Assembly: GCA_018831265.1 (NCBI GenBank)
Contig: JAHJCO010000048.1
Coordinates: 1 to 64,000 of the forward strand
Reading direction: 5' to 3'
Length of the DNA stretch: 64,000 bases
Source of the DNA: Actinomycetota bacterium
Lineage (GTDB): Bacteria > Actinomycetota > Geothermincolia > Fen-727 > Anoxymicrobiaceae
A model generated the notes under the pieces. The model was given only the letters and a program-made list of their open reading frames with translations. It did no database searches and was not told the DNA's origin. Made by a program: the position numbers and the translations under genes. Shown piece after piece: positions 57,682 to 64,000 of this stretch. Position 1 is the stretch's first letter. Every line of letters starts with the position of its first letter.

Positions 57682-58764
57682 ATGACCCTGAAGGAGGAAC
57701 TGCTCATATCGGTGGAGGAGCGGCCCGAGATGGCCGCGCTGGTTAACGACGCCCTGGGTGCGCTGCAGGGCTGCGGCTCTCTTCGCGAGATCGAGGATGC
57801 CAGGGTCCGCCTGCTGGGCAAGAAGGGCACGGTGACCTCGGTCTTCAAGGGGTTGGCTGTCCTGCCGCCGGAGGAGAAGGCGGTTGTAGGCAGGATCGGC
57901 AACCTGCTGCGGCAGGTCATAGAGGAAGAGGTCGACGCGCTCCGCCGGAACATCGAGCACAGGGAGACGGAGAGGCGCCTCGCGGCCCAGACACTGGACG
58001 TGACACTCCCCGGCCGCAGGCGGGGCATCGGGCACAGGCACCTCCTGGCGCAGGTCATCGAGGAGGCGACCCGGATATTCGTGGGCCTGGGGTACGAGGT
58101 GGCCGAGGGGCCCGAGGTGGAGCTCGACTACTACAATTTCGAGGCGCTGAACCAGCCCCCCTACCACCCGGCGCGCTCGCTGAACGACACCCTGTACGTG
58201 AGGCGTCCGGACCCGATCTGTGATGATCCCGCCGATATCATGCTCCGGACGCATACCTCCCCGGTCCAGGTCCGTGTGATGGAGAAGCGCAGGCCTCCGC
58301 TGTACGTGATCAGCCCCGGACGCGCCTACCGTCGCGACGAGATCGATGCCACCCACTCGGCCGTTTTCCACCAGGTCGAGGGGTTGGCGGTCGACAGGGA
58401 CATCACCCTCGGGCACCTCAAGGGCACCCTCGAGGTGTTCGCTCACAAGCTGTTCGGACGCGAGCGCGACGTGCGGTTCAGGCCGCACTACTTCCCGTTC
58501 ACCGAACCGTCCGCGGAGATGGACGTATCGTGCTTCAAGTGCCTGGGAGCCGGCTGCTCGCTGTGCAAGGGCGCGGGGTGGCTGGAGATACTGGGCTGCG
58601 GCATGGTGGACCCGAACGTATTCGGTTACGTGGGGTACGACCCCGAGGAGTTCACGGGGTTCGCCTTCGGCATGGGGGTGGAGCGCATAGCCATGTTGAA
58701 GTACGGAATAGACGATATGCGCGTCTTCTACGAGGACGACGCGCGTTTCCTGAGGCAGTTCTGA
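57682..58764 (+). CDS. pheS: Phenylalanyl-tRNA synthetase, alpha subunit
   Basis: About 360 residues from the ATG at 57682. An earlier ATG (57634) lies in the repeat. It has an N-terminal coiled-coil domain and a class II catalytic core with HPARSLNDTLYVRRPD-like motif 1 and 2 sequence, VISPGRAYRRDEIDATHSAV and HQVEGLAVDRDITLGHLKG, and motif 3 GMGVERIAMLKYGIDDMR. It aminoacylates tRNA-Phe as an alpha2-beta2 enzyme with PheT. The pheT ATG follows the stop by one base. The leader is the tandem repeat region, so expression control is unclear. Confidence 0.97.
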   Translation: MTLKEELLISVEERPEMAALVNDALGALQGCGSLREIEDARVRLLGKKGTVTSVFKGLAVLPPEEKAVVGRIGNLLRQVIEEEVDALRRNIEHRETERRLAAQTLDVTLPGRRRGIGHRHLLAQVIEEATRIFVGLGYEVAEGPEVELDYYNFEALNQPPYHPARSLNDTLYVRRPDPICDDPADIMLRTHTSPVQVRVMEKRRPPLYVISPGRAYRRDEIDATHSAVFHQVEGLAVDRDITLGHLKGTLEVFAHKLFGRERDVRFRPHYFPFTEPSAEMDVSCFKCLGAGCSLCKGAGWLEILGCGMVDPNVFGYVGYDPEEFTGFAFGMGVERIAMLKYGIDDMRVFYEDDARFLRQF

Positions 58765-58765
58765 C

Positions 58766-61186
58766 ATGAAAGTCTCCCTCGAATGGCTGCGTGAGTACGT
58801 CGACTTCGACGTCGAGCCAGGCGAGCTGGCCCGGATGCTGACGATGTCGGGGACCGCCGTCGACACCATGTTCACCTTCGGCGCGGGGGTAAGCGGGGTG
58901 CTGGTATGCGAGGTCCTCGAGGTGGGGCCGCATCCCGACGCGGACACCCTTCGCCTGGCCGTGGTCTCCGACGGGACAGGCACGCGCCCGATCGTCTGCG
59001 GGGCGCCAAACCTGGCTGAGGGGATGAAGGCCGCGCTCGCGCTACCGGGAGCCACCCTGCCCACCGTCTCCGAAGGGAAGCTCGAGGCCGTTACCATCAG
59101 GGGGGTCAGGAGCGAAGGGATGATGGTCAGCGGGTTGGAGCTGGGTATCAGCGAGGACCACTCGGGGATACTCGAGCTCGACGCGGCCGCGAGCGTGGGG
59201 ATGGACCTCCACGAGGTGCTCCCGCTCGACGACGTCATCTTCGAGCTGGAGGTGACCCCCAACAGGCCCGACTGCATGTCGATGCTGGGCGTGGCCAGGG
59301 AGGTCGCGGCGCTCACCGGGGGGACGCTGAGGCGGCCTGCCCTCGACGTGGATGAGACCGGCGGGCCGGTGTTCGAGCTGGCGAAGGTCTTCATCGAGGA
59401 CCCGTCGGGCTGTCCCCGCTACACGGCGCGGGTGGTCACGGAGGTCGGCATCGGGCCTTCACCGGGCTGGATGGCGCGACGGCTGCTGGCCTCGGGGCTC
59501 CGGCCGATAAACAACGTGGTCGATATCACCAACTACGTCCTGATGGAGACGGGCCAACCCCTGCACGCCTTCGACCTGGACCTCCTGGGGGAGCGCACCA
59601 TCGTGGTGCGCAGGGCGCGACCGGGCGAGAAGATGACGACCCTGGACGGGGCCGAGCGGCCGCTCGGCCAATCGGCGCTGGTGATCGCGGACGCGAGGGA
59701 GCCGGTGGCGCTGGCGGGGATAATGGGCGGCGAGGATTCCGAGGTGACCGAGCACAGCCGCAACATACTCATCGAGTCGGCCTTCTTCGACCCCACGGGC
59801 ATAATGCTGACCTCGAGAAAGCTGGGCCTGAGGACCGAGGCCTCGGCCCGGTTCGAGAGAGGGTGCGACCCTGAGGGGACCGCTGTCGCGGCGCTCAGAG
59901 CGGCGGTCCTGATGGCCGGTCTTGCCGGGGGCAAGGTGGCCGAAGGTGACATAGACGTGTACCCACGTGAGTTCACGCCGGTGACCGTCGAGGTGAGGCC
60001 GGAGCGGGTCAACCGCGTGCTGGGCACCGAGATCCCGGCGTCAGAGATGGCACAGATCCTCGGGCGGCTGGAGATACGGGTGGAGGAGGGGGAGACTCTG
60101 AAGGCGACACCTCCATCGTTCAGGCCGGACCTCGAGCGCGAGATAGACATGATCGAGGAGATCGCGAGGATCTACGGATACGACCGGATCCCGGCCGGAT
60201 TGCCCGCCGGTGCCGGCGCGGACGCCGGGCTCTCGAGGCGGCAACTGCTCGCCTCCAGGATAGCCGATTCCCTGGTGTCTCTCGGCCTCAGCGAGGTCTA
60301 CCTGTACAGCTTCATGCGACGCGCAGACCTGGATCTGCTGCGCGTCGGCGATGGCGACCGGATGCGCCGGGTGGTCGCCCTGCTCAATCCGCTGGCCGAG
60401 ACCGGAGAGGTGATGCGGACCACTCTGCTCCCCGGCCTTCTGAGAGCCGCGGCGGGCAATTTCAACAGGGGAAACCGCGACCTGGCCCTGTTCGAGACGG
60501 GCAGGGTCTTCATCTCACGGTCGGTCGAGGAGACCCCCGAGGAGATCGACTCCCTGGGAGTGCTGCTCTACGGGGCTCTCGGGCCCCCGTCCTGGTCCGA
60601 GCCTGCGCGACCCGCCGACTTCTTCGACCTCAAGGGGTCGCTGGAGAGCCTCGCGGGTGCCATCGGTGTAGAGCTGGGTTTCGAGCCGGCGGAGATAACG
60701 TTCCTCGCGCCTGGAAGAAGCTCGCGCGTGCTGCTGGCCGGAGATGATGTCGGCGTAGCCGGTCAGCTCCACCCGGCCGTCTCTACCGCCTTCGGCCTCG
60801 AGGGGGATGTGTTCGTCGCCGAACTGGAGATCGCGCCTCTGCTGGACGCCGCGCCCGAGGTCCGCCAGTTCATCCCGGTGGGGCGCTACCCCAACGTAAA
60901 GGTCGACATAGCGGTGGTGGTGGACGAGGATCTGGCGGCGGACCAGGTGGAGCGCCGGATACTGTCGTCGGGAGGCGTACTTCTCAGGAGCGTGAGGCTC
61001 TTCGACCTGTACACCGGGCCCCAGGTGCCCCCGGGCCGCAAGAGCCTCGCCTACGCGCTGGAGTTCGGATCGGCGGAGGGGACCCTGACCGACGAACAGG
61101 CGCACGCGGAGATGGGCAGGATCGTTGCCGCCCTCGAGGAGCAATTCGGCGCAGTACTGCGGGGCGGCGGGAACCGGGGTGGGTGA
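58766..61186 (+). CDS. pheT: Phenylalanyl-tRNA synthetase, beta subunit
   Basis: An 806-residue protein. KVSLEWLREYVDFDVEPGEL starts the N-domain, followed by a tRNA-binding OB-fold (GVLVCEVLEVGPHPDADTLR), a B3/B4 editing domain (DLLGERTIVVRRARPGEKM), B5 (YPREFTPVTVEVRPERVNRV), a class II-like core and a C-terminal anticodon-binding FDX-ACB domain (PVGRYPNVKVDIAVVVDEDL). It is full length. nadD starts three bases after its stop. Confidence 0.98.
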   Translation: MKVSLEWLREYVDFDVEPGELARMLTMSGTAVDTMFTFGAGVSGVLVCEVLEVGPHPDADTLRLAVVSDGTGTRPIVCGAPNLAEGMKAALALPGATLPTVSEGKLEAVTIRGVRSEGMMVSGLELGISEDHSGILELDAAASVGMDLHEVLPLDDVIFELEVTPNRPDCMSMLGVAREVAALTGGTLRRPALDVDETGGPVFELAKVFIEDPSGCPRYTARVVTEVGIGPSPGWMARRLLASGLRPINNVVDITNYVLMETGQPLHAFDLDLLGERTIVVRRARPGEKMTTLDGAERPLGQSALVIADAREPVALAGIMGGEDSEVTEHSRNILIESAFFDPTGIMLTSRKLGLRTEASARFERGCDPEGTAVAALRAAVLMAGLAGGKVAEGDIDVYPREFTPVTVEVRPERVNRVLGTEIPASEMAQILGRLEIRVEEGETLKATPPSFRPDLEREIDMIEEIARIYGYDRIPAGLPAGAGADAGLSRRQLLASRIADSLVSLGLSEVYLYSFMRRADLDLLRVGDGDRMRRVVALLNPLAETGEVMRTTLLPGLLRAAAGNFNRGNRDLALFETGRVFISRSVEETPEEIDSLGVLLYGALGPPSWSEPARPADFFDLKGSLESLAGAIGVELGFEPAEITFLAPGRSSRVLLAGDDVGVAGQLHPAVSTAFGLEGDVFVAELEIAPLLDAAPEVRQFIPVGRYPNVKVDIAVVVDEDLAADQVERRILSSGGVLLRSVRLFDLYTGPQVPPGRKSLAYALEFGSAEGTLTDEQAHAEMGRIVAALEEQFGAVLRGGGNRGG

Positions 61187-61189
61187 CGC

Positions 61190-61801
61190 TTGAAGCTCGG
61201 GGTTATGGGTGGGACCTTCGACCCCATCCACATGGGCCACCTGGTCACGGGTGAAGAGGCGCGTTACGAGTTCGGCCTTCACAGGATACTGTTCGTCCCT
61301 TCCGCGAGACCACCTCACAAGAAAGAGCGCCGGAACAGCCCCGCCGCCGACAGGGTCAGGATGGCGGAGCTGGCGGTCGAGGGGAACTCCCACCTGGGCG
61401 TATCCGACATCGAGGTTCGCAGGGAAGGGCTCTCTTACACAGTTGATACGCTCCGCGCCCTGCACGTCATGCACGGCGCCGCCACGGAGCTGTACTTCAT
61501 CACGGGCGCGGACGCCATCCTCGAGATACTGACCTGGAAGGACCCCGCGGAGCTGCTGGCCGAGGCGTACTTCATCGCCGCCACCCGGCCGGGCTATCCC
61601 CTGGAGAGGTTGCACGAGGCCCTGCCGGCGCTCAACAGCCACGGCGAGGCGGCAGGGAGCAGGGTCTTCACGCTGGAGGTCCCCGCCCTGGCGATCTCGT
61701 CCACCGATATCCGCGACAGGGTCGCGGCAGGAAGACCCTTCCGCTACCTGGTGCCCGACCCGGTATGGTCCTACATCACCGAGAAGCGGTTGTACCTGTG
61801 A
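61190..61801 (+). CDS. nadD: Nicotinate-nucleotide adenylyltransferase
   Basis: A 203-residue protein. GVMGGTFDPIHMGHLVTGEE carries the nucleotidyltransferase HIGH-like motif (HMGH), and ISSTDIRDRVAAGRPFRYLV is the C-terminal ISSTxIR motif. It adenylates nicotinate mononucleotide in NAD synthesis. It starts with a TTG. nadD, an LCP protein gene and rsfS are often found in this order in Gram-positive bacteria. Confidence 0.97.
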   Translation: MKLGVMGGTFDPIHMGHLVTGEEARYEFGLHRILFVPSARPPHKKERRNSPAADRVRMAELAVEGNSHLGVSDIEVRREGLSYTVDTLRALHVMHGAATELYFITGADAILEILTWKDPAELLAEAYFIAATRPGYPLERLHEALPALNSHGEAAGSRVFTLEVPALAISSTDIRDRVAAGRPFRYLVPDPVWSYITEKRLYL

Positions 61802-61880
61802 AGGTCATCGGACCGCCGGCCTCTAAATCATATAAGGGACTCGAGAGCGGTCCGGTCAGGAGTCAACCAGAAGGCGGGAA

Positions 61881-63179
61881 TTGCAGGATTACGTAGGGTA
61901 CCGTACGCAGAAGAGGCTGGCGAGCAAGAAGAAGAAGCATAAGTGGTGGCGCTGGCTGATCGTGCTCGCCGTGCTGATCGTCGTGTTCATCATCCTCGGG
62001 GCCGTGCTGGAGATCTCACCGATCGACACGGCGTGGCAGAAGACGGTCGACGGCTTCAACTGGGTGGGGCGCAAGGTCAAGGCGCTGTGGCCGTTCAAGT
62101 CCCCGAACCGCATCCCCGCCTCGGAGTTCCTGCCGGAGGGCAAGGAGACGGCCTACTACCTGCTGGCGATCACGAAGAAGTACGGCGACAACCTGTTCAC
62201 CTCGACGGTCGTGGTGGCCTACTACGATTCGCGTAACGAGACGGGGAGCCTGGTATACATCCCCAACGACCTGTCGGTCAACGTTCCCGGGGTGGGCATG
62301 GATCAGCTCTCGAGCCTGGTCGAGCTGGACGAGGGGCGGATCACCAAGACACTGGTGACCGTGGAGAACCTCCTGGGGATCAAGGTTGACCGCTACGTCC
62401 TGGGTACCGACGGTGACGTCAGGATCGTGCTCGACCAGATACGGGACGATTGGGAGGTCGACGTACCTGCCAGGATGTCCTGGAAGGACATGAGCCTCGC
62501 GGTCACCGTGGACCTCAAGCCCGGCAAGCAGAAACTCTCGGGCAAACTGCTGGCATCGTACCTGACCTACTCGCAACCCGGCAAGGAGCTCGACCTGATA
62601 GATCGCCAGCGGGGTTTCGCGCCGGAGTTCCTCGCCGTCTCCGGGGGGATGTTCGACGACATCTCGAAACTGGTAACGAAGAACGCCAGCCTGCTGGACA
62701 CGGACGCCTCCAACAAGGAGCTCACCGGGATGTGGCAGGCGTTCACTCTGCTCAAGGGCAAGGCCTTGAAGCAGGGGACCATACCAGTCAAGGAGTTCAA
62801 ATTCGAGAACACGACCGTACACCGGGTGGACACCCCCGAGCTGCCCGCCTTCGAGAAGAAATACCTCGACGTCAGCCCCGCCAGCACCGGGAAACGCTAC
62901 AGGGTGGAGATACTCAACGGCAACGGGGTGCCGGGTATAGGCGAGCAGGTGGCATCCAGGCTGGATCTGGACACATTCCAGATAGTCAACAGCGCAAACG
63001 CCGACAGCTTCGAGCACCCGGAGACCGTCATAATCATATACTCGCAGGACGCCGAAACGGTGAAGGCTGCCGAGAAGCTGCGTAACGAGCTCGAGGTCGG
63101 GCGGATCGAGGCCCATCCGGAGGCGCAGGACATGGCCGACATCTCCGTGATCATAGGAAAGGATTACGCGAGCAAGTAA
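61881..63179 (+). CDS. LytR/CpsA/Psr family protein with LytR_C domain
   Basis: A 432-residue protein. A basic N-terminus (KRLASKKKKHKWWRW) comes before one membrane helix (LIVLAVLIVVFIILGAVL). The external LCP-like domain follows (about 70-280: TAYYLLAITKKYGDN, LVYIPNDLSVNVPGVGMDQL, LLGIKVDRYVLGTDGDVRI). The C-terminal LytR_C domain (about 335-430) has VEILNGNGVPGIGEQVASRL. LCP enzymes attach glycopolymers to peptidoglycan. It starts with a TTG. The LCP part is divergent, with several usual Arg and Asp positions altered, so its activity is not certain. Confidence 0.88.
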   Translation: MQDYVGYRTQKRLASKKKKHKWWRWLIVLAVLIVVFIILGAVLEISPIDTAWQKTVDGFNWVGRKVKALWPFKSPNRIPASEFLPEGKETAYYLLAITKKYGDNLFTSTVVVAYYDSRNETGSLVYIPNDLSVNVPGVGMDQLSSLVELDEGRITKTLVTVENLLGIKVDRYVLGTDGDVRIVLDQIRDDWEVDVPARMSWKDMSLAVTVDLKPGKQKLSGKLLASYLTYSQPGKELDLIDRQRGFAPEFLAVSGGMFDDISKLVTKNASLLDTDASNKELTGMWQAFTLLKGKALKQGTIPVKEFKFENTTVHRVDTPELPAFEKKYLDVSPASTGKRYRVEILNGNGVPGIGEQVASRLDLDTFQIVNSANADSFEHPETVIIIYSQDAETVKAAEKLRNELEVGRIEAHPEAQDMADISVIIGKDYASK

Positions 63180-63222
63180 TGGTCTGGCTCATTAGGGGTA
63201 CGGTGCGCCGGGAGCGCTCGGC

Positions 63223-63579
63223 TTGCTGAGCCCCATGGAACTGGCCGTCGAGGCGGCGCGCGCGGCCGACGACAAGAAGGCCGCCGACGTGCGCATCATG
63301 GACATGCGCGAGGCCCTCGGGGTCACGGACTATTTCGTCATCGCAAGCGGCCGTAACGAGCGACAGGTCAAGCGCATCCAGGAGGCGGTGGAGGAGAGGC
63401 TCCGCGAGCACGGGGTAAAGCCCGTCAGGCGCGAGGGAGTGCGCTTCGGGCGCTGGGTGCTGCTGGACTACCTGGACATAGTCGTACATGTCTTCCTCGA
63501 GGAGGACCGCGCGTTCTACGACCTGGAGAGGCTCTGGCAGGACGTTCCGTTCGTGGAGTGGCAGCCCGCGTCCACTTGA
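63223..63579 (+). CDS. rsfS: Ribosomal silencing factor
   Basis: A 118-residue protein of the RsfS/Iojap family. KKAADVRIMDMREALGVTDY, FVIASGRNERQVKRIQEAVE and WVLLDYLDIVVHVFLEEDRA are the conserved parts. It binds ribosomal protein L14 and blocks subunit joining when nutrients are short. It starts at TTG 63223 or ATG 63235. Confidence 0.96.
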   Translation: MLSPMELAVEAARAADDKKAADVRIMDMREALGVTDYFVIASGRNERQVKRIQEAVEERLREHGVKPVRREGVRFGRWVLLDYLDIVVHVFLEEDRAFYDLERLWQDVPFVEWQPAST

Positions 63580-63637
63580 GACGCCGAACCGGGACGGCTA
63601 TCATACAGGGACTGAAGATCCTGCGTTTGTTACCCAC

Positions 63638-63709
63638 GGGGCTGTAGCTCAGGGGGAGAGCGCCTCCTTGGCAGGGAGGAGGTCGAGGGTTCAAATCCCT
63701 CCAGCTCCA
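63638..63709 (+). tRNA. tRNA-Ala (GGC anticodon)
   Basis: A complete cloverleaf: acceptor GGGGCTG with CAGCTCC, D-arm GCTC-GAGC, anticodon arm CCTCC-TTGGCAG-GGAGG and T-arm GAGGG-TTCAAAT-CCCTC. The anticodon GGC reads the alanine codon GCC. CCA is not encoded. A partial copy of the 3' end lies at 63874-63900. Confidence 0.97.
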
Positions 63710-63769
63710 CTCCGCTTATTTCACGATCCCGATATTGCTGAAGGGATTTGAACAGGGGGGAGTCATTCT

Positions 63770-63794
63770 GCGAGGGGGGAAGGTCCCCCCTCGC
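63770..63794. other. 11-bp stem, 3-nt loop hairpin
   Basis: GCGAGGGGGGA and TCCCCCCTCGC pair perfectly around AGG. Two further GC-rich hairpins (GGCCG-CTCG-CGGCC and GGGGGCT-CA-AGCCCCC, 63812-63847) follow. It lies between the tRNA and its partial copy. No gene is supported in 63710-64000. Confidence 0.75.
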
Positions 63795-63873
63795 TCTCTA
63801 CGGGGGTAACAGGCCGCTCGCGGCCGCCATAGGGGGCTCAAGCCCCCTTGGGGAGGGAGAGCGAAGCTCGACC

Positions 63874-63900
63874 GACGGTTCAATATCCCTCCAGCTCCAC
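63874..63900 (+). repeat. Duplicated 3' end of tRNA-Ala (att-like scar)
   Basis: This matches the tRNA-Ala T-arm and acceptor 3' strand (63685-63710). The last 16 bases, ATCCCTCCAGCTCCAC, are identical, and the T-arm part has small changes (ACGGTTCAATAT against AGGGTTCAAAT). No 5' half of a tRNA is present. Copies of a tRNA 3' end are typical of integration sites of mobile elements. Confidence 0.8.
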
Positions 63901-64000
63901 TGTCCGCGCCGATCAAAGACCGCCCATATAGCCCTGGGTGGATGAGACCATCGACGGGGGTCACCACGCGCAGCGTACCGCAGGTTTGAATCACTATAGT

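Noticed and set aside
63716..63994. Short open frames after the tRNA gene
   Set aside because: They cross GC-rich hairpins and the duplicated tRNA end, have no ribosome binding site and no recognisable product.

Overview
The window is 64 kb of GC-rich bacterial chromosome carrying about 54 protein-coding genes, one tRNA gene, one clear riboswitch, and an unusually large number of short hairpin repeats in the gaps between genes. There is no rRNA, CRISPR array or recognisable transposase gene. Many GTG and TTG starts, leaderless-looking promoters, a GlnR-like regulator before glnA, PASTA kinase, FmdB, and the nadD-LytR/CpsA/Psr-rsfS order suggest a deep-branching, probably anaerobic member of the Actinomycetota. 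That placement is an inference from gene content. Anaerobic or redox-rich metabolism is indicated by a glycyl radical enzyme with its activase, a heterodisulfide-reductase-like HdrBC fusion, several ferredoxin-like proteins and an iron-sulfur flavoprotein.

Layout. 1-4.2 kb: a truncated PAS histidine kinase, a class III aminotransferase with a kinase-fold-like partner, and a QueG-like iron-sulfur protein. 4.3-8.6 kb: a glycyl radical enzyme with an SCP2-like N-terminal domain, its activase and a convergent Rieske protein. 8.7-31.6 kb: accessory region with PIG-L deacetylase, four large multi-membrane-span proteins of GT-C type, MgtC, phosphofructokinase plus PASTA Ser/Thr kinase, macro domain, ferredoxins, a rhamnosidase-like protein, zinc-ribbon proteins and several small unknowns. 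31.8-35.9 kb: metK-def-fmt-rsmB. 35.9-43 kb: nitrogen assimilation (atypical response regulator, glnA, HdrBC fusion, split archaeal-type glutamate synthase). 43-45.8 kb: rpe, two related lipoproteins and an iron-sulfur flavoprotein. 45.9-49.7 kb: FMN-riboswitch-controlled ribD-ribE-ribBA-ribH operon. 49.7-55 kb: HD-GYP phosphodiesterase, sensor kinase and response regulator with GGDEF-like domain. 55-63.7 kb: infC-rpmI-rplT, an RNA methyltransferase, pheST, nadD, LCP protein, rsfS and tRNA-Ala(GGC).

The most striking pattern is a family of hairpins found in about 15 places. A central 9-base core is conserved within a few types (GGTCAGGCA, GGTCTGAGG, CGTCAGACC), while the arms on each side vary from copy to copy but mostly stay complementary. 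Several units are exactly 29 nt (10+9+10) and some sit in tandem. They lie at gene ends, often supplying the stop codon, and one is inserted in frame in rsmB. They resemble substrates of REP-associated tyrosine transposases, but no such gene lies in the window. Other leads are the GS-HdrBC-GOGAT module, the SCP2-glycyl radical enzyme fusion, and a duplicated tRNA-Ala 3' end that looks like an attachment-site scar.
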